DNA from: Ectothiorhodospira mobilis
Lineage (GTDB): Bacteria > Pseudomonadota > Gammaproteobacteria > Ectothiorhodospirales > Ectothiorhodospiraceae
Direction: 5' to 3'
DNA length: 64,000 nt
NCBI RefSeq assembly: GCF_016584115.1
Contig: NZ_NRSK01000005.1
Span: forward strand, 62,001 to 126,000
The notes below the pieces were generated by a model. It was given only the letters and a program-made list of their open reading frames with translations, was not told the DNA's origin and searched no databases. The first letter of the stretch is position 1. Every line of letters begins with the position of its first letter. Below are positions 45,386 to 56,758 of the stretch, piece by piece. The translations under genes and the position numbers were made by a program.

Positions 45386-46454
45386 CCTCCCGGGGCCGGT
45401 CCTCGTCGCCGTAGCGGGGCCAGGAACGGATCACCGCCTGGATGAGGGTGGCCAGGGGGATGGCGAAGAAGACCCCCCAGAGCCCCCACAGCCCGCCGAA
45501 GAGGATCACCGCCGCGATGATGGCCACGGGGTGCAGATTTACCACCTCCGAGAACAGCAGCGGCACCAGCACGTTGCCGTCCAGGAACTGGATGATGGCA
45601 TAGGCCACCAGCACGTAGGTGAACTCGTTGCCCAGCCCCCACTGGAAGTAGGCCACCATGGCCACCGGCAGGGTGACCACCGCCGCCCCCACATAGGGGA
45701 TGATCACCGAGATCCCCACCATGAAGGAGAGCAGCAGGGCGTAGTTGAGATCCAGGAAGATGAAGGTCAGGTAACTGGCGGCCCAAACGATGAGGATCTC
45801 GATGAACTTGCCGCGCACGTAGCTGGCGATCTTCAGGTTCACCTCCTCCCACACCTCGTTGGCCAGGCCGCGGTCCCGGGGCAGGAAACCGGTGATCCAG
45901 CCCAGGATGGCATCCCGGTCCTTGAGCAGGAAGAAGACCATCAGGGGCACGATCACCAGGTAGACCATGATGGTGGCGATGTGCATGGCCGAGGCCAGGG
46001 TCAGGTTCACCACCTGCTGCCCCAGGGCGATGGTCTGGGCGCGGATCGCACCCATGATCTCCCGCACCTGTTCCTCGGAGACGATCTGGGGATAACGCTC
46101 GGGCAGCTGCAGCAGCAGGTTCTGGCCGTGGGCCACCATGTTGGGCAGTTCCTCCACCAGCTGGGTGATCTGCTGGCCGAGCACGGGCACCACCAGCAGC
46201 AGGGTGGCCACCAGCAGGGCCAGGAACACCAGAAACACCAGGATCACTGCCACCATGCGCGGGAGGCGCCACATCTGCAGATGACGCACGGCCCCCTCCA
46301 GCAGATAGGCGAAGACGATGCTGGCCAGCAGCGGGGCCAGGAGCCGGCCGGCAAAGATGACCACGGCGAACCCCAGCGTCAGCAAGAAGGCCAGGATCAC
46401 CACCTGGGGATCGGAGAAATGGCGGTCATACCAGCGCCGCAGGATATGCATCAT
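45372..46454 (-). CDS. AI-2E/PerM-family membrane transporter
   Basis: Polytopic inner-membrane protein (360 residues, about eight hydrophobic segments) of the PerM/TqsA family, some members of which export autoinducer-2 or act as sodium-proton antiporters. Typical sequence: [36 protein letters not shown] and [20 protein letters not shown]. It starts at ATG 46454, overlapping the stop of the next upstream gene as ATGA. Its last 324 bases are the right end of the tandem duplication. Substrate unknown. Confidence 0.92.
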   Translation of the reverse strand: MMHILRRWYDRHFSDPQVVILAFLLTLGFAVVIFAGRLLAPLLASIVFAYLLEGAVRHLQMWRLPRMVAVILVFLVFLALLVATLLLVVPVLGQQITQLVEELPNMVAHGQNLLLQLPERYPQIVSEEQVREIMGAIRAQTIALGQQVVNLTLASAMHIATIMVYLVIVPLMVFFLLKDRDAILGWITGFLPRDRGLANEVWEEVNLKIASYVRGKFIEILIVWAASYLTFIFLDLNYALLLSFMVGISVIIPYVGAAVVTLPVAMVAYFQWGLGNEFTYVLVAYAIIQFLDGNVLVPLLFSEVVNLHPVAIIAAVILFGGLWGLWGVFFAIPLATLIQAVIRSWPRYGDEDRPREEGPV

Positions 46455-46822
46455 TCTTCCTCCCCGCACAACCGGCGGTAATGGCGGGCGAAGAGGGTCT
46501 CCAGTTCGTCGATCACCTCCTGCGCCGGGCGCCCCTGCATCACGTGCTGGCTCATGAGTGCCGAGGTCTCGTTCAGCAGCCGGGACTTGTCCAGCATGGG
46601 ATAGGTGGCGGAGAGTCGTTTCATGGCCTTGACCACCGTCTCCTCCCGGGGCCGCGGGATCGCCTCCGGTTCCGGCAACGGGGCCTCCTCTGGGGGATGG
46701 CGTTGGGCCAGGAACTCGGCGAAGGAGACCAGGGTCTCCCGCTGCGCCTGGGGGAGACGCCGCAGGATCCGTCGCAGGCGCGTCTCCGGATCCCTGGGGG
46801 CGGCATGGTTTGCGGACATCAC
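46451..46822 (-). CDS. Conserved-looking protein of unknown function
   Basis: I do not recognise this 123-residue soluble protein. The N-terminal third has a helix TLVSFAEFLAQRH of the kind seen in small regulatory or antitoxin-like proteins. A Pro/Glu-rich linker (PPEEAPLPEPEAIPRPREE) follows, then a helical C-terminal part with SATYPMLDKSRLLNETSALMSQHVM. It overlaps the permease start by 4 bases and lies 6 bases after an amidotransferase-like gene, so the three form one operon. Confidence 0.7.
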   Translation of the reverse strand: MMSANHAAPRDPETRLRRILRRLPQAQRETLVSFAEFLAQRHPPEEAPLPEPEAIPRPREETVVKAMKRLSATYPMLDKSRLLNETSALMSQHVMQGRPAQEVIDELETLFARHYRRLCGEEE

Positions 46823-46828
46823 CAGGAT

Positions 46829-47551
46829 TCACTCCACCTTCAGGCTGAAGACCGGCATCTTGCGGCGCTCCCGCATCAACTGCAACTCCGACACCAGGGC
46901 CGCCACCACCCTGTCCGTGGTCTCCTGCATGGCGGGCCATCGGGTCCGGGCCTGGTCCAGGCAATCGCCGATGTCCGCAGGCGGCTCATGGTGCGGGTCC
47001 ATGACCAAGTCCTCCAGCATACCCGGCTTCATCTCCGGCCGACACAACAGGCCATAGGTGAGTGCATCGGGGCGTATGGCCAGCCAGCGGCCCTGATCAT
47101 CCACCAGCAGGGGTTCCAGTCCCGGCGGCAGGTCCACCCCGCCCTGGCGCAGCACCAGCACCTCACGGCCGTCCAGGGCCTCGGCCAGGGCATCCCCCGC
47201 CCCGGCTTCGGTACGGCGGGCGGTGCAAAAGCCGCAGGTGGATCCCGCGTCCTCCCGGGGGAGGCCGCCAGCCGCCCGGGCCACCAGGAGCCCCCCCAGA
47301 CCCAGTCCCACCACAGGGCGCCGAGCCGCGCGGAAGGCCTGGATCAGGCCCAGTTCCTCCTCCAGGTCGGCCGGCCATTGCGGTCCGCCCAGGAGCCACA
47401 ACCCATCGAACTGGGCCGCCGCCCCGGGCAGGTCCGGCCCCACGAAGGGCCGGAAGTACCGAAAGCCGATGTCCCGCTGCTCCAGCTGGGTCTCGATCAG
47501 CCCCAGGAACTCCGCATGGCTGTGCTGCACCACCGCATACTGCTTCATCAC
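46829..47551 (-). CDS. Class I glutamine-amidotransferase-like protein lacking the catalytic residues
   Basis: A 240-residue protein with the GATase fold pattern: FDGLWLLGGPQWPAD (oxyanion region), PVVGLGLGG at the nucleophile elbow and YGLLCRPEM at the site of the His-Glu pair. The elbow consensus is G-x-C-x-G; here the Cys is Gly (G84), and the HPE motif reads RPE (R171). The active site is therefore expected to be dead for glutaminase chemistry. It may be a binding or regulatory homologue. Operon with the unknown gene and the permease; lysR lies upstream. Confidence 0.8.
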   Translation of the reverse strand: MMKQYAVVQHSHAEFLGLIETQLEQRDIGFRYFRPFVGPDLPGAAAQFDGLWLLGGPQWPADLEEELGLIQAFRAARRPVVGLGLGGLLVARAAGGLPREDAGSTCGFCTARRTEAGAGDALAEALDGREVLVLRQGGVDLPPGLEPLLVDDQGRWLAIRPDALTYGLLCRPEMKPGMLEDLVMDPHHEPPADIGDCLDQARTRWPAMQETTDRVVAALVSELQLMRERRKMPVFSLKVE

Positions 47552-47580
47552 CGGCTCCTGCGTCCTTCGGGGCCCCGGCC

Positions 47581-48504
47581 TCAGGGGGCGGGCGGTTGCG
47601 GTGCCCCGGTCTGTCCCTCACAGTAGTCGCGCGCAAAGCCCAGAAGTTCCTCCATGGCCCGCACGCGGAACTTCTGGCGCTGATGCACGAAGGAGAATTG
47701 CCGCGTCAGGGGCGGATCCAGCGGGATGGCCACCAGGCGCCCCAGGGCCAGCTCCTTGTCCAGGGTGGCGCGGGAGAGGATGGAGACCCCCATGCCCGCC
47801 TCCACGGCCCCCTTGATGGCCTCCGGGCTGCCCAGCTCCAGGCAGACGGCCAGGGCGTTGCGGCCCAGGCCCTGCTGCTGCAGATAGTCCGCGATCACCT
47901 CCCGGGTCCCGGACCCCTCCTCCCGGCAGATGAAGGGATGGGGCATGAGTTCGGCAACGCCGAGCACCGACCGGTCGGCCAAAGGATGCCCCGGCGGCAC
48001 GATGGCCACCAGCTGGTCCAGACGGCAGCGCTCCACGTGCAGGTTGCGGTTCTGTACCGGCCCCTCCACCACCCCCAGGTCGATGACATTGTTCTCCACC
48101 ATGGAGAGGATGCCCTCGGAGTTGGAGACCCGCAGGCGCACGTTCACCTCCGGATACCTGCGCTTGAACTGGCCCAGCAGGGCCGGGAGCATGTACTCGG
48201 CGATGGTGGTGCTGGCCCCCAGGGACAGGGCACCGCTGACGTCCCCGGTGATCTCCCGGATGGCGTTCTCCATCTCCTCGTAGATCTCGAAGATGCGTTC
48301 GGCATAGGAATAGGCGGTGCGCCCCGCCTCGGTGAGGCTCACCCGGTTGTGGGCACGGTCGAACAGGCGGGTGTTGAAATACTCCTCCAGCTGGCGCACC
48401 TGGAAGGTGACCGCCGGCTGGGTCATGTGCAGGGCCTCCGCCGCCCGGGTGAAGGACAGCAGCCGCGCCACCGTGTAGAACACCTTCAGTCTTCGATCTG
48501 CCAT
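47581..48504 (-). CDS. LysR-family transcriptional regulator
   Basis: A 307-residue LysR-type regulator. The N-terminal winged helix (LKVFYTVARLLSFTRAAEAL, then MTQPAVTFQVRQLEEYFNTRLFDR with key Gln/Ser positions) is followed by a two-lobed substrate domain. The co-inducer domain has GASTTIAEYMLPALLGQF, typical of CbbR/CysB-like members. It is upstream of and co-directional with the amidotransferase-like gene (29 bases), so it may control the permease operon or itself. The ligand is not evident. The ATG at 48504 gives the family start. Confidence 0.92.
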   Translation of the reverse strand: MADRRLKVFYTVARLLSFTRAAEALHMTQPAVTFQVRQLEEYFNTRLFDRAHNRVSLTEAGRTAYSYAERIFEIYEEMENAIREITGDVSGALSLGASTTIAEYMLPALLGQFKRRYPEVNVRLRVSNSEGILSMVENNVIDLGVVEGPVQNRNLHVERCRLDQLVAIVPPGHPLADRSVLGVAELMPHPFICREEGSGTREVIADYLQQQGLGRNALAVCLELGSPEAIKGAVEAGMGVSILSRATLDKELALGRLVAIPLDPPLTRQFSFVHQRQKFRVRAMEELLGFARDYCEGQTGAPQPPAP

Positions 48505-48668
48505 GATGCCGAAACCAGCCGGCCCGGGGGCCGGGGAATGAGGGCTGCCGGATGCTGCGGCCCCGCGGGGGCGGGGCTGCGGGGTTGAAATGCCGCCGCA
48601 GGCGGGGGCCCGCCTGCGTCCCCCCCGCCACGGGAAGACGATCCCGGACGGAGAGGGAGAGCGGCGCC

Positions 48669-48938
48669 TCAGGGGGCCCCGGGTCCCTGGCCGTCCCCGG
48701 ACGGTGCCGCCTGCTGGGCGCGCAGGTCCGCGTGCACCTGGCGCATGAAGGCGTCCAGATGGTCCAGGAATTCCGCACGCTTCTCTTCGGGTACCGGTTG
48801 CGCCGCCAGGAGATAGCCGGTGACGGCGGCCATGTACTGCACGGCCACGAGGGGATCGTGGCAGCGTTCGTCGTGGGCCACCAGGACTTCCTGGAGTTTC
48901 TGGACCAGTTCCCCGGTCAGTTGCAGTGTCTCGCTCAT
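48669..48938 (-). CDS. Small protein of unknown function
   Basis: An 89-residue mostly helical protein with no family I can name. It has LVQKLQEVLVAHDERCHDPLV and RAEFLDHLDAFMRQVHADLR with one Cys and several His. The reading frame is supported by amino-acid composition and an independent position between clpB and lysR (164-base gap to lysR). Coding status is likely but unproven. Confidence 0.6.
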   Translation of the reverse strand: MSETLQLTGELVQKLQEVLVAHDERCHDPLVAVQYMAAVTGYLLAAQPVPEEKRAEFLDHLDAFMRQVHADLRAQQAAPSGDGQGPGAP

Positions 48939-48956
48939 GGGGGTGAGGGTACAGGG

Positions 48957-48991
48957 GGCGGGCCACCCGGCTCAAGGCCGGGCGGCCCGCC
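48957..48991 (-). terminator. Hairpin after clpB
   Basis: 15-bp stem (GGCGGGCCGCCCGGC on the minus strand, one G-U pair) with a 5-base loop, starting 4 bases beyond the clpB stop. No clear T-tract follows. Confidence 0.55.
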
Positions 48992-48995
48992 GCGT

Positions 48996-51584
<2,589 letters not shown>

Positions 51585-51625
51585 GACGGCAAAACCCTCG
51601 GATCGATTTCTTGGATTACAGAACA

Positions 51626-51653
51626 AGATGGGGCCGCCCGCCAGGGTTTCAAC
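51626..51653 (-). promoter_or_regulatory. Sigma-32 (heat-shock) promoter of clpB
   Basis: On the minus strand GTTGAAA (51647-51653), 13-base spacer, CCCCATCT (51626-51633). One mismatch to the RpoH consensus and the same spacer as the htpG promoter. Leader of about 35 bases. Confidence 0.85.
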
Positions 51654-51675
51654 CGGCGCGCCCGCGGGGCTGAAC

Positions 51676-51704
51676 TTGCCGCTGCGGGACCGATCTGATA
51701 TACG
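51676..51704 (+). promoter_or_regulatory. Candidate promoter of the men cluster
   Basis: TTGCCG (51676-51681), 17-base spacer, TATACG (51699-51704). It would give a leader of about 250 bases before menF. No better match lies closer. Confidence 0.4.
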
Positions 51705-51963
51705 TCATGGTCCTTTTCCGGGGCCGTGCGCTAGATTCGGACCGTGTCGGGACATGGACCCAGCGGTCCCGGCGAACCCGCCCTTCCCACACAGCGCGCC
51801 CGCTGCGGTACGATCCCGCAAGGGGCGGTGAAGGTGCGCCGGCGGCCTCCCGCCTCCCTGGACCGAGACCGACCGTGGCGCCACCGCCGGGTACGCCATT
51901 GCTTTCAGAGGATCGCCCGTGTCATCACCCAGCCGACGTCCGGCATCGCGAGGAGGAGGGCCC

Positions 51964-53352
51964 GTGGATTCCGGTAAACCGCCGGTGACCTCCCGCGACA
52001 CCCCGGCGCAGGGCACGGCCCACGACCGGGCGGTGGCCGACCTGCTGGGCCGCATCAAGAACTGGCAATTCCGGGGCGGTACCCTGCTGCGGGCCAGCGT
52101 GTCCCTGCCGCCCATGGACCCCCTCCTCTGGCTGCAGGCCAACGAACAGCCTCCGCGCTGCTACTGGCGCAACCGGGACCACACCCTCGCCCTGGCAGGT
52201 CTGGGTTCTGCATGCACCCTGGAGGCCCGCTCCGAGGCCCACTATGCCGCCGTGCTCCACCGCATCAACACCCTCATCGGTGACGAGGATGCCTTCTTCG
52301 TCGGCGGGGTCTCCTTCGACGGCCGTCCCGGCCGGGAGGCCTGGGCGCGGTTTCCCGCAGCCCTGTTCGTGCTCCCCGCCATCGAGCTGCGCCAGGACGA
52401 GGCCGGCTGCCGCCTGGCGGTGAACCTGCTGGCGGAATCGCAGCGGGACTTTGTACGGGAGAAGACCCGCCTCATTGCCGCCCTCTGCCAGTTGCGCTTC
52501 GACGCGGATCCCCCGCTGGATCCACCAGTGCGCATCACCCGGCGGGAGGATCACATGGACTTCCCCGCCTGCGCCGGACACATCGATGCCATCCTGGAAC
52601 GCATCGCCGCCGGATCCCTGCGCAAGGCGGTCCTGGCCCGGCGGGTCCTGCTGCACCTGGATGCCCCCCTGCACGCCTTCACCACCCTGCGGCGGCTGCA
52701 AGCCGGCAGCACCGGCAGCTTCTGCTTCGCCCTGGAGCGGGACGGCCAGTTCTTCATGGGCTGCTCCCCCGAACGCCTCTTCAGCCGCATCGACCGGCGG
52801 GTGTGCACCGAATCCCTGGCGGGCACGGTGCGCCGTGGCGAGACCCCGGAGGAGGACCGGCGCCTGGAACGCCTGCTCCTGGACGATCCCAAGCTGGTGC
52901 ACGAACACGAACTGGTGACCCGCTACGTGCACGACCAGATCGCCCCCTGGGTCACCCGCGCCGAGACCCCCGAGCACGCCGGTGTGGTGAAACTGGACCG
53001 CATCCAGCACCGCTACCTCCCCCTGTGTGCCACCCTGCGCCCCGGGGTCATGGACGAACAGCTCCTGCGCACCCTGCATCCCACCCCCGCGGTATGCGGT
53101 TTTCCCCGACGCGAGGCCCGGGACCTGATCCTGGAGCGGGAGCCGGTCCCCCGGGGCTGGTACAGCGGCACCGTCGGCGTGGTCTCCCCGCAGCATGCGG
53201 AATTCGCTGTGGCCATCCGCTCGGCCCTGGTGGAGGGCAATCGCATGATGCTCTACTCCGGCGTGGGCATCGTGGACGGCTCCTGCCCCGAGGCGGAATG
53301 GAACGAACTGGAAGCGAAGCTGGAAACCCTCCTCTCCGTGGTGGGAGGCTGA
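51964..53352 (+). CDS. menF: Isochorismate synthase MenF
   Basis: Isomerises chorismate to isochorismate, the entry to menaquinone synthesis. The 462-residue protein has a variable N-terminal domain and the chorismate-binding domain with SLRKAVLARRVLL, GCSPERLFSR, ESLAGTVRRGETPEED and WYSGTVGVVSP. GTG 51964 was selected because AGGAGGAGGG lies just before it; the open frame starts 45 bases further up at another GTG. First gene of menF-D-H-B-C-E-I; menD starts 4 bases after its stop. It lacks an anthranilate-synthase or salicylate context. Confidence 0.94.
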   Translation: MDSGKPPVTSRDTPAQGTAHDRAVADLLGRIKNWQFRGGTLLRASVSLPPMDPLLWLQANEQPPRCYWRNRDHTLALAGLGSACTLEARSEAHYAAVLHRINTLIGDEDAFFVGGVSFDGRPGREAWARFPAALFVLPAIELRQDEAGCRLAVNLLAESQRDFVREKTRLIAALCQLRFDADPPLDPPVRITRREDHMDFPACAGHIDAILERIAAGSLRKAVLARRVLLHLDAPLHAFTTLRRLQAGSTGSFCFALERDGQFFMGCSPERLFSRIDRRVCTESLAGTVRRGETPEEDRRLERLLLDDPKLVHEHELVTRYVHDQIAPWVTRAETPEHAGVVKLDRIQHRYLPLCATLRPGVMDEQLLRTLHPTPAVCGFPRREARDLILEREPVPRGWYSGTVGVVSPQHAEFAVAIRSALVEGNRMMLYSGVGIVDGSCPEAEWNELEAKLETLLSVVGG

Positions 53353-53356
53353 TACC

Positions 53357-55039
53357 ATGCGGGCCCCCTTCAGCCACATCAACGAGGCCTGGTCGCGGCT
53401 GATCCTGGAGCGGCTGTATGATCATGGTATCCGGGACCTATGCATCGCCCCCGGGAGCCGCAGCGCCCCCCTGACCCTGGCCGCCGCAAACCTGCAGCGC
53501 CCGGACCTGGTCCTGCACACCCACTTCGACGAACGCGGCCTGGGCTTCTTCGCCCTGGGCCTGGCCAAGGCCCGGGGGCGCCCCGTGGCCCTGATCACCA
53601 CCTCCGGCACCGCCGTGCCCAACCTGCATCCGGCCCTGGTGGAGGCCTTCCAGACCCATGTGCCCCTGGTGGCGGTCACCGCCGACCGGCCGCCGGAGCT
53701 GCTCCACTGCGGCGCCAACCAGGCCATCGAGCAGAGTGGCCTCTTCGCCCGCCACGTGCGCGCGGCCGCGGACCTGCCCCCCGCGGACGAGGCCGTGTCC
53801 GCCGGCTGGCTCAGCCAGGCCCTGGACCGGGCCTGCGCCGCCCTGCACGGCCCGGACCGGGGTCCCGTGCACCTCAACGCCCCCTTCCGCGATCCCCTCT
53901 ACGGCACCTCGCAGCGGGCGGACTTCGGGCCCTGGCGCTCCGACGTGCGTCCCGTCTCCGAAACGACCCCCTCCGTCCCGGCGGTGGCAGTCCCCGAAAC
54001 GCCCCCGCAGACACCGGCGCTGCTGGTGGCGGGACAGCTCCTGCCGGAGGAGGCCCGGGCCGTGTTGCACCTGGCCGAGCGCACCGGCACCACCATCCTG
54101 GCCGACATCGGCAGCCAGCTGCGCCTGCTGGATCATCCCCGTATCCTGCCCTATGCGGAGCTCTGGCTGGCCACACCCGCGGGACGACACGCCCTTGCGG
54201 GGATCCGGCAGGTGATCCAGTTCGGCGGCCGGCTCACCGGCAAACGCCTGAACCAGTGGCTGGCCGGCTTTGAGGGGGCATACTGGCTGGTGAGCGAGCA
54301 CAGCGCCCCCCTCGACCCCCAGCGCCGCGCCCGGCACCTGCAGGCCGCCATCCCGGCCTTTTGCGAGGCCCTGTCCCTGCCGCCCGCCGCGCCGCTGGAA
54401 ACGGCGAAGCCGACCGTAAACGCCGGCCTGGAAGCCACCCTGGAGGCCCGTTTCTCGGAACTCACGGCGGTGCGGCTCATCACCCAGAGACTGCCCCGCG
54501 GCATGGCCCTCCTCCCGGGCAACAGCATGAGCGTGCGCCTGCTGGACCTGGTTGCCGCCCCCGGGGACGGCAACCCCGTGCTCACCAACCGCGGCGCCAG
54601 CGGCATCGACGGCCTGGTGGCCACCGCCGCCGGTTTCGCCCGGCATCACGGCGCCGGCGTCACCCTGGTGCTGGGGGACCTGTCCCTGCTGCACGATCTC
54701 AACAGCCTGCACCTGGCGGCACGCAGCCCGTCGCCACTGGTGATCCTGGCCCTGAACAACGACGGCGGCGCCATCTTCCAGCTGCTCCCGGCCCGGGACC
54801 AGGGGCCCCACTTCGAACCCTTCTTCCAGCTCCCCCACGGCCTGGACTTCGCCCAGGCCGCGGCCCAGTTCGGTCTGGACTACGCCCGGCCGGATACCCC
54901 AGAGGCCCTGGCCGCGGCCTACGACGCCGCCTGTGCCCGCACCGGGGCGACCCTCATCGAACTGCGCTTCCCGCCGCAACACGGGGCCGGACACCTGAAC
55001 CTCCTGCTGCAACGCCTGCAGGAGACGGAGACCGGCTGA
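53357..55039 (+). CDS. menD: SEPHCHC synthase MenD
   Basis: ThDP enzyme that adds the succinyl unit of 2-oxoglutarate to isochorismate. The 560-residue length fits. Motifs: IAPGSRSAPLTLAAA near the start, the ThDP-activating Glu in FDERGLGFFALGLA, TSGTAVPNLHPA, GDLSLLHDLNSL and LALNNDGGAIF (the cofactor-binding segment). Four bases after menF and four before menH, so one polycistronic mRNA is likely. Confidence 0.97.
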   Translation: MRAPFSHINEAWSRLILERLYDHGIRDLCIAPGSRSAPLTLAAANLQRPDLVLHTHFDERGLGFFALGLAKARGRPVALITTSGTAVPNLHPALVEAFQTHVPLVAVTADRPPELLHCGANQAIEQSGLFARHVRAAADLPPADEAVSAGWLSQALDRACAALHGPDRGPVHLNAPFRDPLYGTSQRADFGPWRSDVRPVSETTPSVPAVAVPETPPQTPALLVAGQLLPEEARAVLHLAERTGTTILADIGSQLRLLDHPRILPYAELWLATPAGRHALAGIRQVIQFGGRLTGKRLNQWLAGFEGAYWLVSEHSAPLDPQRRARHLQAAIPAFCEALSLPPAAPLETAKPTVNAGLEATLEARFSELTAVRLITQRLPRGMALLPGNSMSVRLLDLVAAPGDGNPVLTNRGASGIDGLVATAAGFARHHGAGVTLVLGDLSLLHDLNSLHLAARSPSPLVILALNNDGGAIFQLLPARDQGPHFEPFFQLPHGLDFAQAAAQFGLDYARPDTPEALAAAYDAACARTGATLIELRFPPQHGAGHLNLLLQRLQETETG

Positions 55040-55043
55040 GCCA

Positions 55044-55865
55044 ATGACGATCCCGCAGCGGATTTCCGGCGCCGCCCCCGGAAGACCCGTGGTGGTCTGC
55101 CTGCACGGCTTCATGGGCCGGGGCGCCGACTGGGGGGCGGTGGCCGCCGTCCTGGGGGATGCCTTTGACTGCCGTCTCCCGGACCTGCCGGGCCACGACG
55201 GCCATCTGCCCCCCTGGCTGGCCGGGGGGGCGGACTTCGCCAGCTACTGCCACCACACCTGGGAGGCCCTGGCCCCGGACCTGCCGCAACGGTTCGTGCT
55301 CGCGGGGTATTCCATGGGCGGGCGTATCGCCGCCGCCCTGGCCCTGCAGCACCCGGAGCGCATCGCCGCCCTGGTGCTGGAGGGGGCCCACCCCGGCCTG
55401 ACGGACGCCGCCTCGCGCCAGGACCGCCGCCGGCAGGACGCTGCCTGGATCCGCCGCTTCCAGCAGGATCCCTGGCCGGATCTGCTGCAGGACTGGTACC
55501 GCCAACCGGTCTTCGCCGACCTGGATGCGGACACCCGCCGGCGCTTCATCGATGCCCGCGCAGGCCATGATCCCCATACCCTGGCCCGCGTCCTGGAGGC
55601 GGCGGGTCTTGCCGGCCAGCCGGATCTGCGCCCACAACTGGCGTCATTGGAGGCACCAGTCTTCTACATCGCCGGAGAAAAGGACACCCGCTTCAGCGCC
55701 CTGGGGGAGGCGCTGGCGGCCCGGTGTCCCGGGCTGACCCTTGTCAAACTGCAAGGCCTGGGGCATAACTGCCACGCCCAGGCCCCGGAAGCGGTGGCCG
55801 GCGTGCTCACCCGCGCCGCCCGGGCCACCCCAAACGAAACCATCCATCCCGTCGAGAGCCCATGA
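55044..55865 (+). CDS. menH: SHCHC synthase MenH (alpha/beta hydrolase)
   Basis: Eliminates pyruvate from SEPHCHC. The 273-residue alpha/beta-hydrolase has [10 protein letters not shown] (oxyanion segment), the nucleophile elbow GYSMGGR (S90), the catalytic Asp in IAGEKDTRF and the catalytic His in [11 protein letters not shown]. Overlaps menB by 4 bases. Position between menD and menB supports MenH over other hydrolases. Confidence 0.94.
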   Translation: MTIPQRISGAAPGRPVVVCLHGFMGRGADWGAVAAVLGDAFDCRLPDLPGHDGHLPPWLAGGADFASYCHHTWEALAPDLPQRFVLAGYSMGGRIAAALALQHPERIAALVLEGAHPGLTDAASRQDRRRQDAAWIRRFQQDPWPDLLQDWYRQPVFADLDADTRRRFIDARAGHDPHTLARVLEAAGLAGQPDLRPQLASLEAPVFYIAGEKDTRFSALGEALAARCPGLTLVKLQGLGHNCHAQAPEAVAGVLTRAARATPNETIHPVESP

Positions 55866-56716
55866 CCACAGCAGCCGAATCCAGCATCCAGCCCGCCGCC
55901 GACTGGCAGGACCACTCCGGGGATTTCCAGGACGTCCTCTACCACAAGGCGGAGGGGATCGCGAAGATCACCATCAACCGACCGGAGGTGCGCAACGCCT
56001 TCCGCCCGCGCACCGTCATGGAGATGCAGCGCGCCCTGGCCGACGCCCGCTTCGACCCCGATATCGGCGTCGTCGTCCTCACCGGGCAGGGCGATCTGGC
56101 CTTCTGCTCCGGCGGCGACCAGCGGGTGCGCGGCGATTCCGGCTACAAGGACGACGACACGGGCATGCATCACCTGAACGTCCTGGACCTGCAAAAGGAG
56201 ATCCGCTCCTGCCCCAAGCCCGTGATCGCCATGGTGGCCGGCTACGCCATCGGGGGCGGGCATGTGCTGCACCTGATCTGCGATCTCACCATCGCCGCCG
56301 AGAACGCCCGCTTCGGCCAGACCGGACCCAAGGTGGGCTCCTTCGACGGCGGATTCGGCGCCAGCTACATGGCCAGCGTGGTGGGGCAGAAGAAGGCCCG
56401 GGAGATCTGGTTCCTGTGCCGCCAGTACGACGCCGCCCAGGCCCTGGACATGGGGCTGGTGAACACCGTCGTGCCCCTGGAACGGCTGGAGCAGGAGACC
56501 GTGGAATGGTGCCGCCAGATCCTGCAGCACTCCCCCGTCGCCCTGCGCATGCTCAAATCCGCCTTCAACGCCGGTGTGGACGGCCAGGCAGGCATCCAGG
56601 AGCTGGCGGGCAATGCCACCATGCTCTTCTACATGACCGAGGAGGGTCAGGAAGGGCGCAATGCCTACCTGGAACGGCGCAAGCCCGATTTCTCCCGCTT
56701 CCGCCGCCAGCCCTGA
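55862..56716 (+). CDS. menB: 1,4-dihydroxy-2-naphthoyl-CoA synthase MenB
   Basis: Crotonase-family enzyme that closes the second ring from o-succinylbenzoyl-CoA. The 284-residue protein has [41 protein letters not shown] and [13 protein letters not shown]; the Asp in SFDGG is the MenB active-site position, and the GGDQ bicarbonate-dependent motif is present. A hairpin separates it from menC. Confidence 0.97.
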   Translation: MTTAAESSIQPAADWQDHSGDFQDVLYHKAEGIAKITINRPEVRNAFRPRTVMEMQRALADARFDPDIGVVVLTGQGDLAFCSGGDQRVRGDSGYKDDDTGMHHLNVLDLQKEIRSCPKPVIAMVAGYAIGGGHVLHLICDLTIAAENARFGQTGPKVGSFDGGFGASYMASVVGQKKAREIWFLCRQYDAAQALDMGLVNTVVPLERLEQETVEWCRQILQHSPVALRMLKSAFNAGVDGQAGIQELAGNATMLFYMTEEGQEGRNAYLERRKPDFSRFRRQP

Positions 56717-56722
56717 GGCCAC

Positions 56723-56744
56723 GGCCCCGCCAGGAGGCGGGGCC
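56723..56744 (+). terminator. Hairpin between menB and menC
   Basis: Perfect 9-bp stem GGCCCCGCC / GGCGGGGCC with loop AGGA, 7 bases after the menB stop and followed by CGTGTGTTTT. It looks like a weak terminator or a processing point inside the operon; an AGGAGG in it is too far from menC to be its ribosome-binding site. Confidence 0.5.
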
Positions 56745-56758
56745 CGTGTGTTTTCCCC

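Larger units (their letters stand above)
43859..45695. repeat. Tandem duplication, unit 2 (1,837 bp)
   Basis: Second unit, directly abutting unit 1. The junction reads CCCACATA then AAGGTGAAGG. The bases flanking the two outer ends do not match the opposite ends of the unit, so there is no microhomology at the join, and no transposase or terminal inverted repeat is present. Confidence 0.95.
51585..51963. other. Divergent intergenic region between clpB and menF
   Basis: A 379-base stretch without a supported gene. It holds the clpB sigma-32 promoter (51626-51653), a sigma-70-like promoter facing menF (51676-51704) and a long GC-rich leader up to the AGGAGGAGGG ribosome-binding site at 51951. 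No riboswitch or small gene was identified. Confidence 0.6.

Noticed and set aside
42022-45695. Insertion sequence or transposon as the source of the duplication
   Set aside because: No transposase, terminal inverted repeat or target-site duplication; the unit is made of ordinary chromosomal genes.
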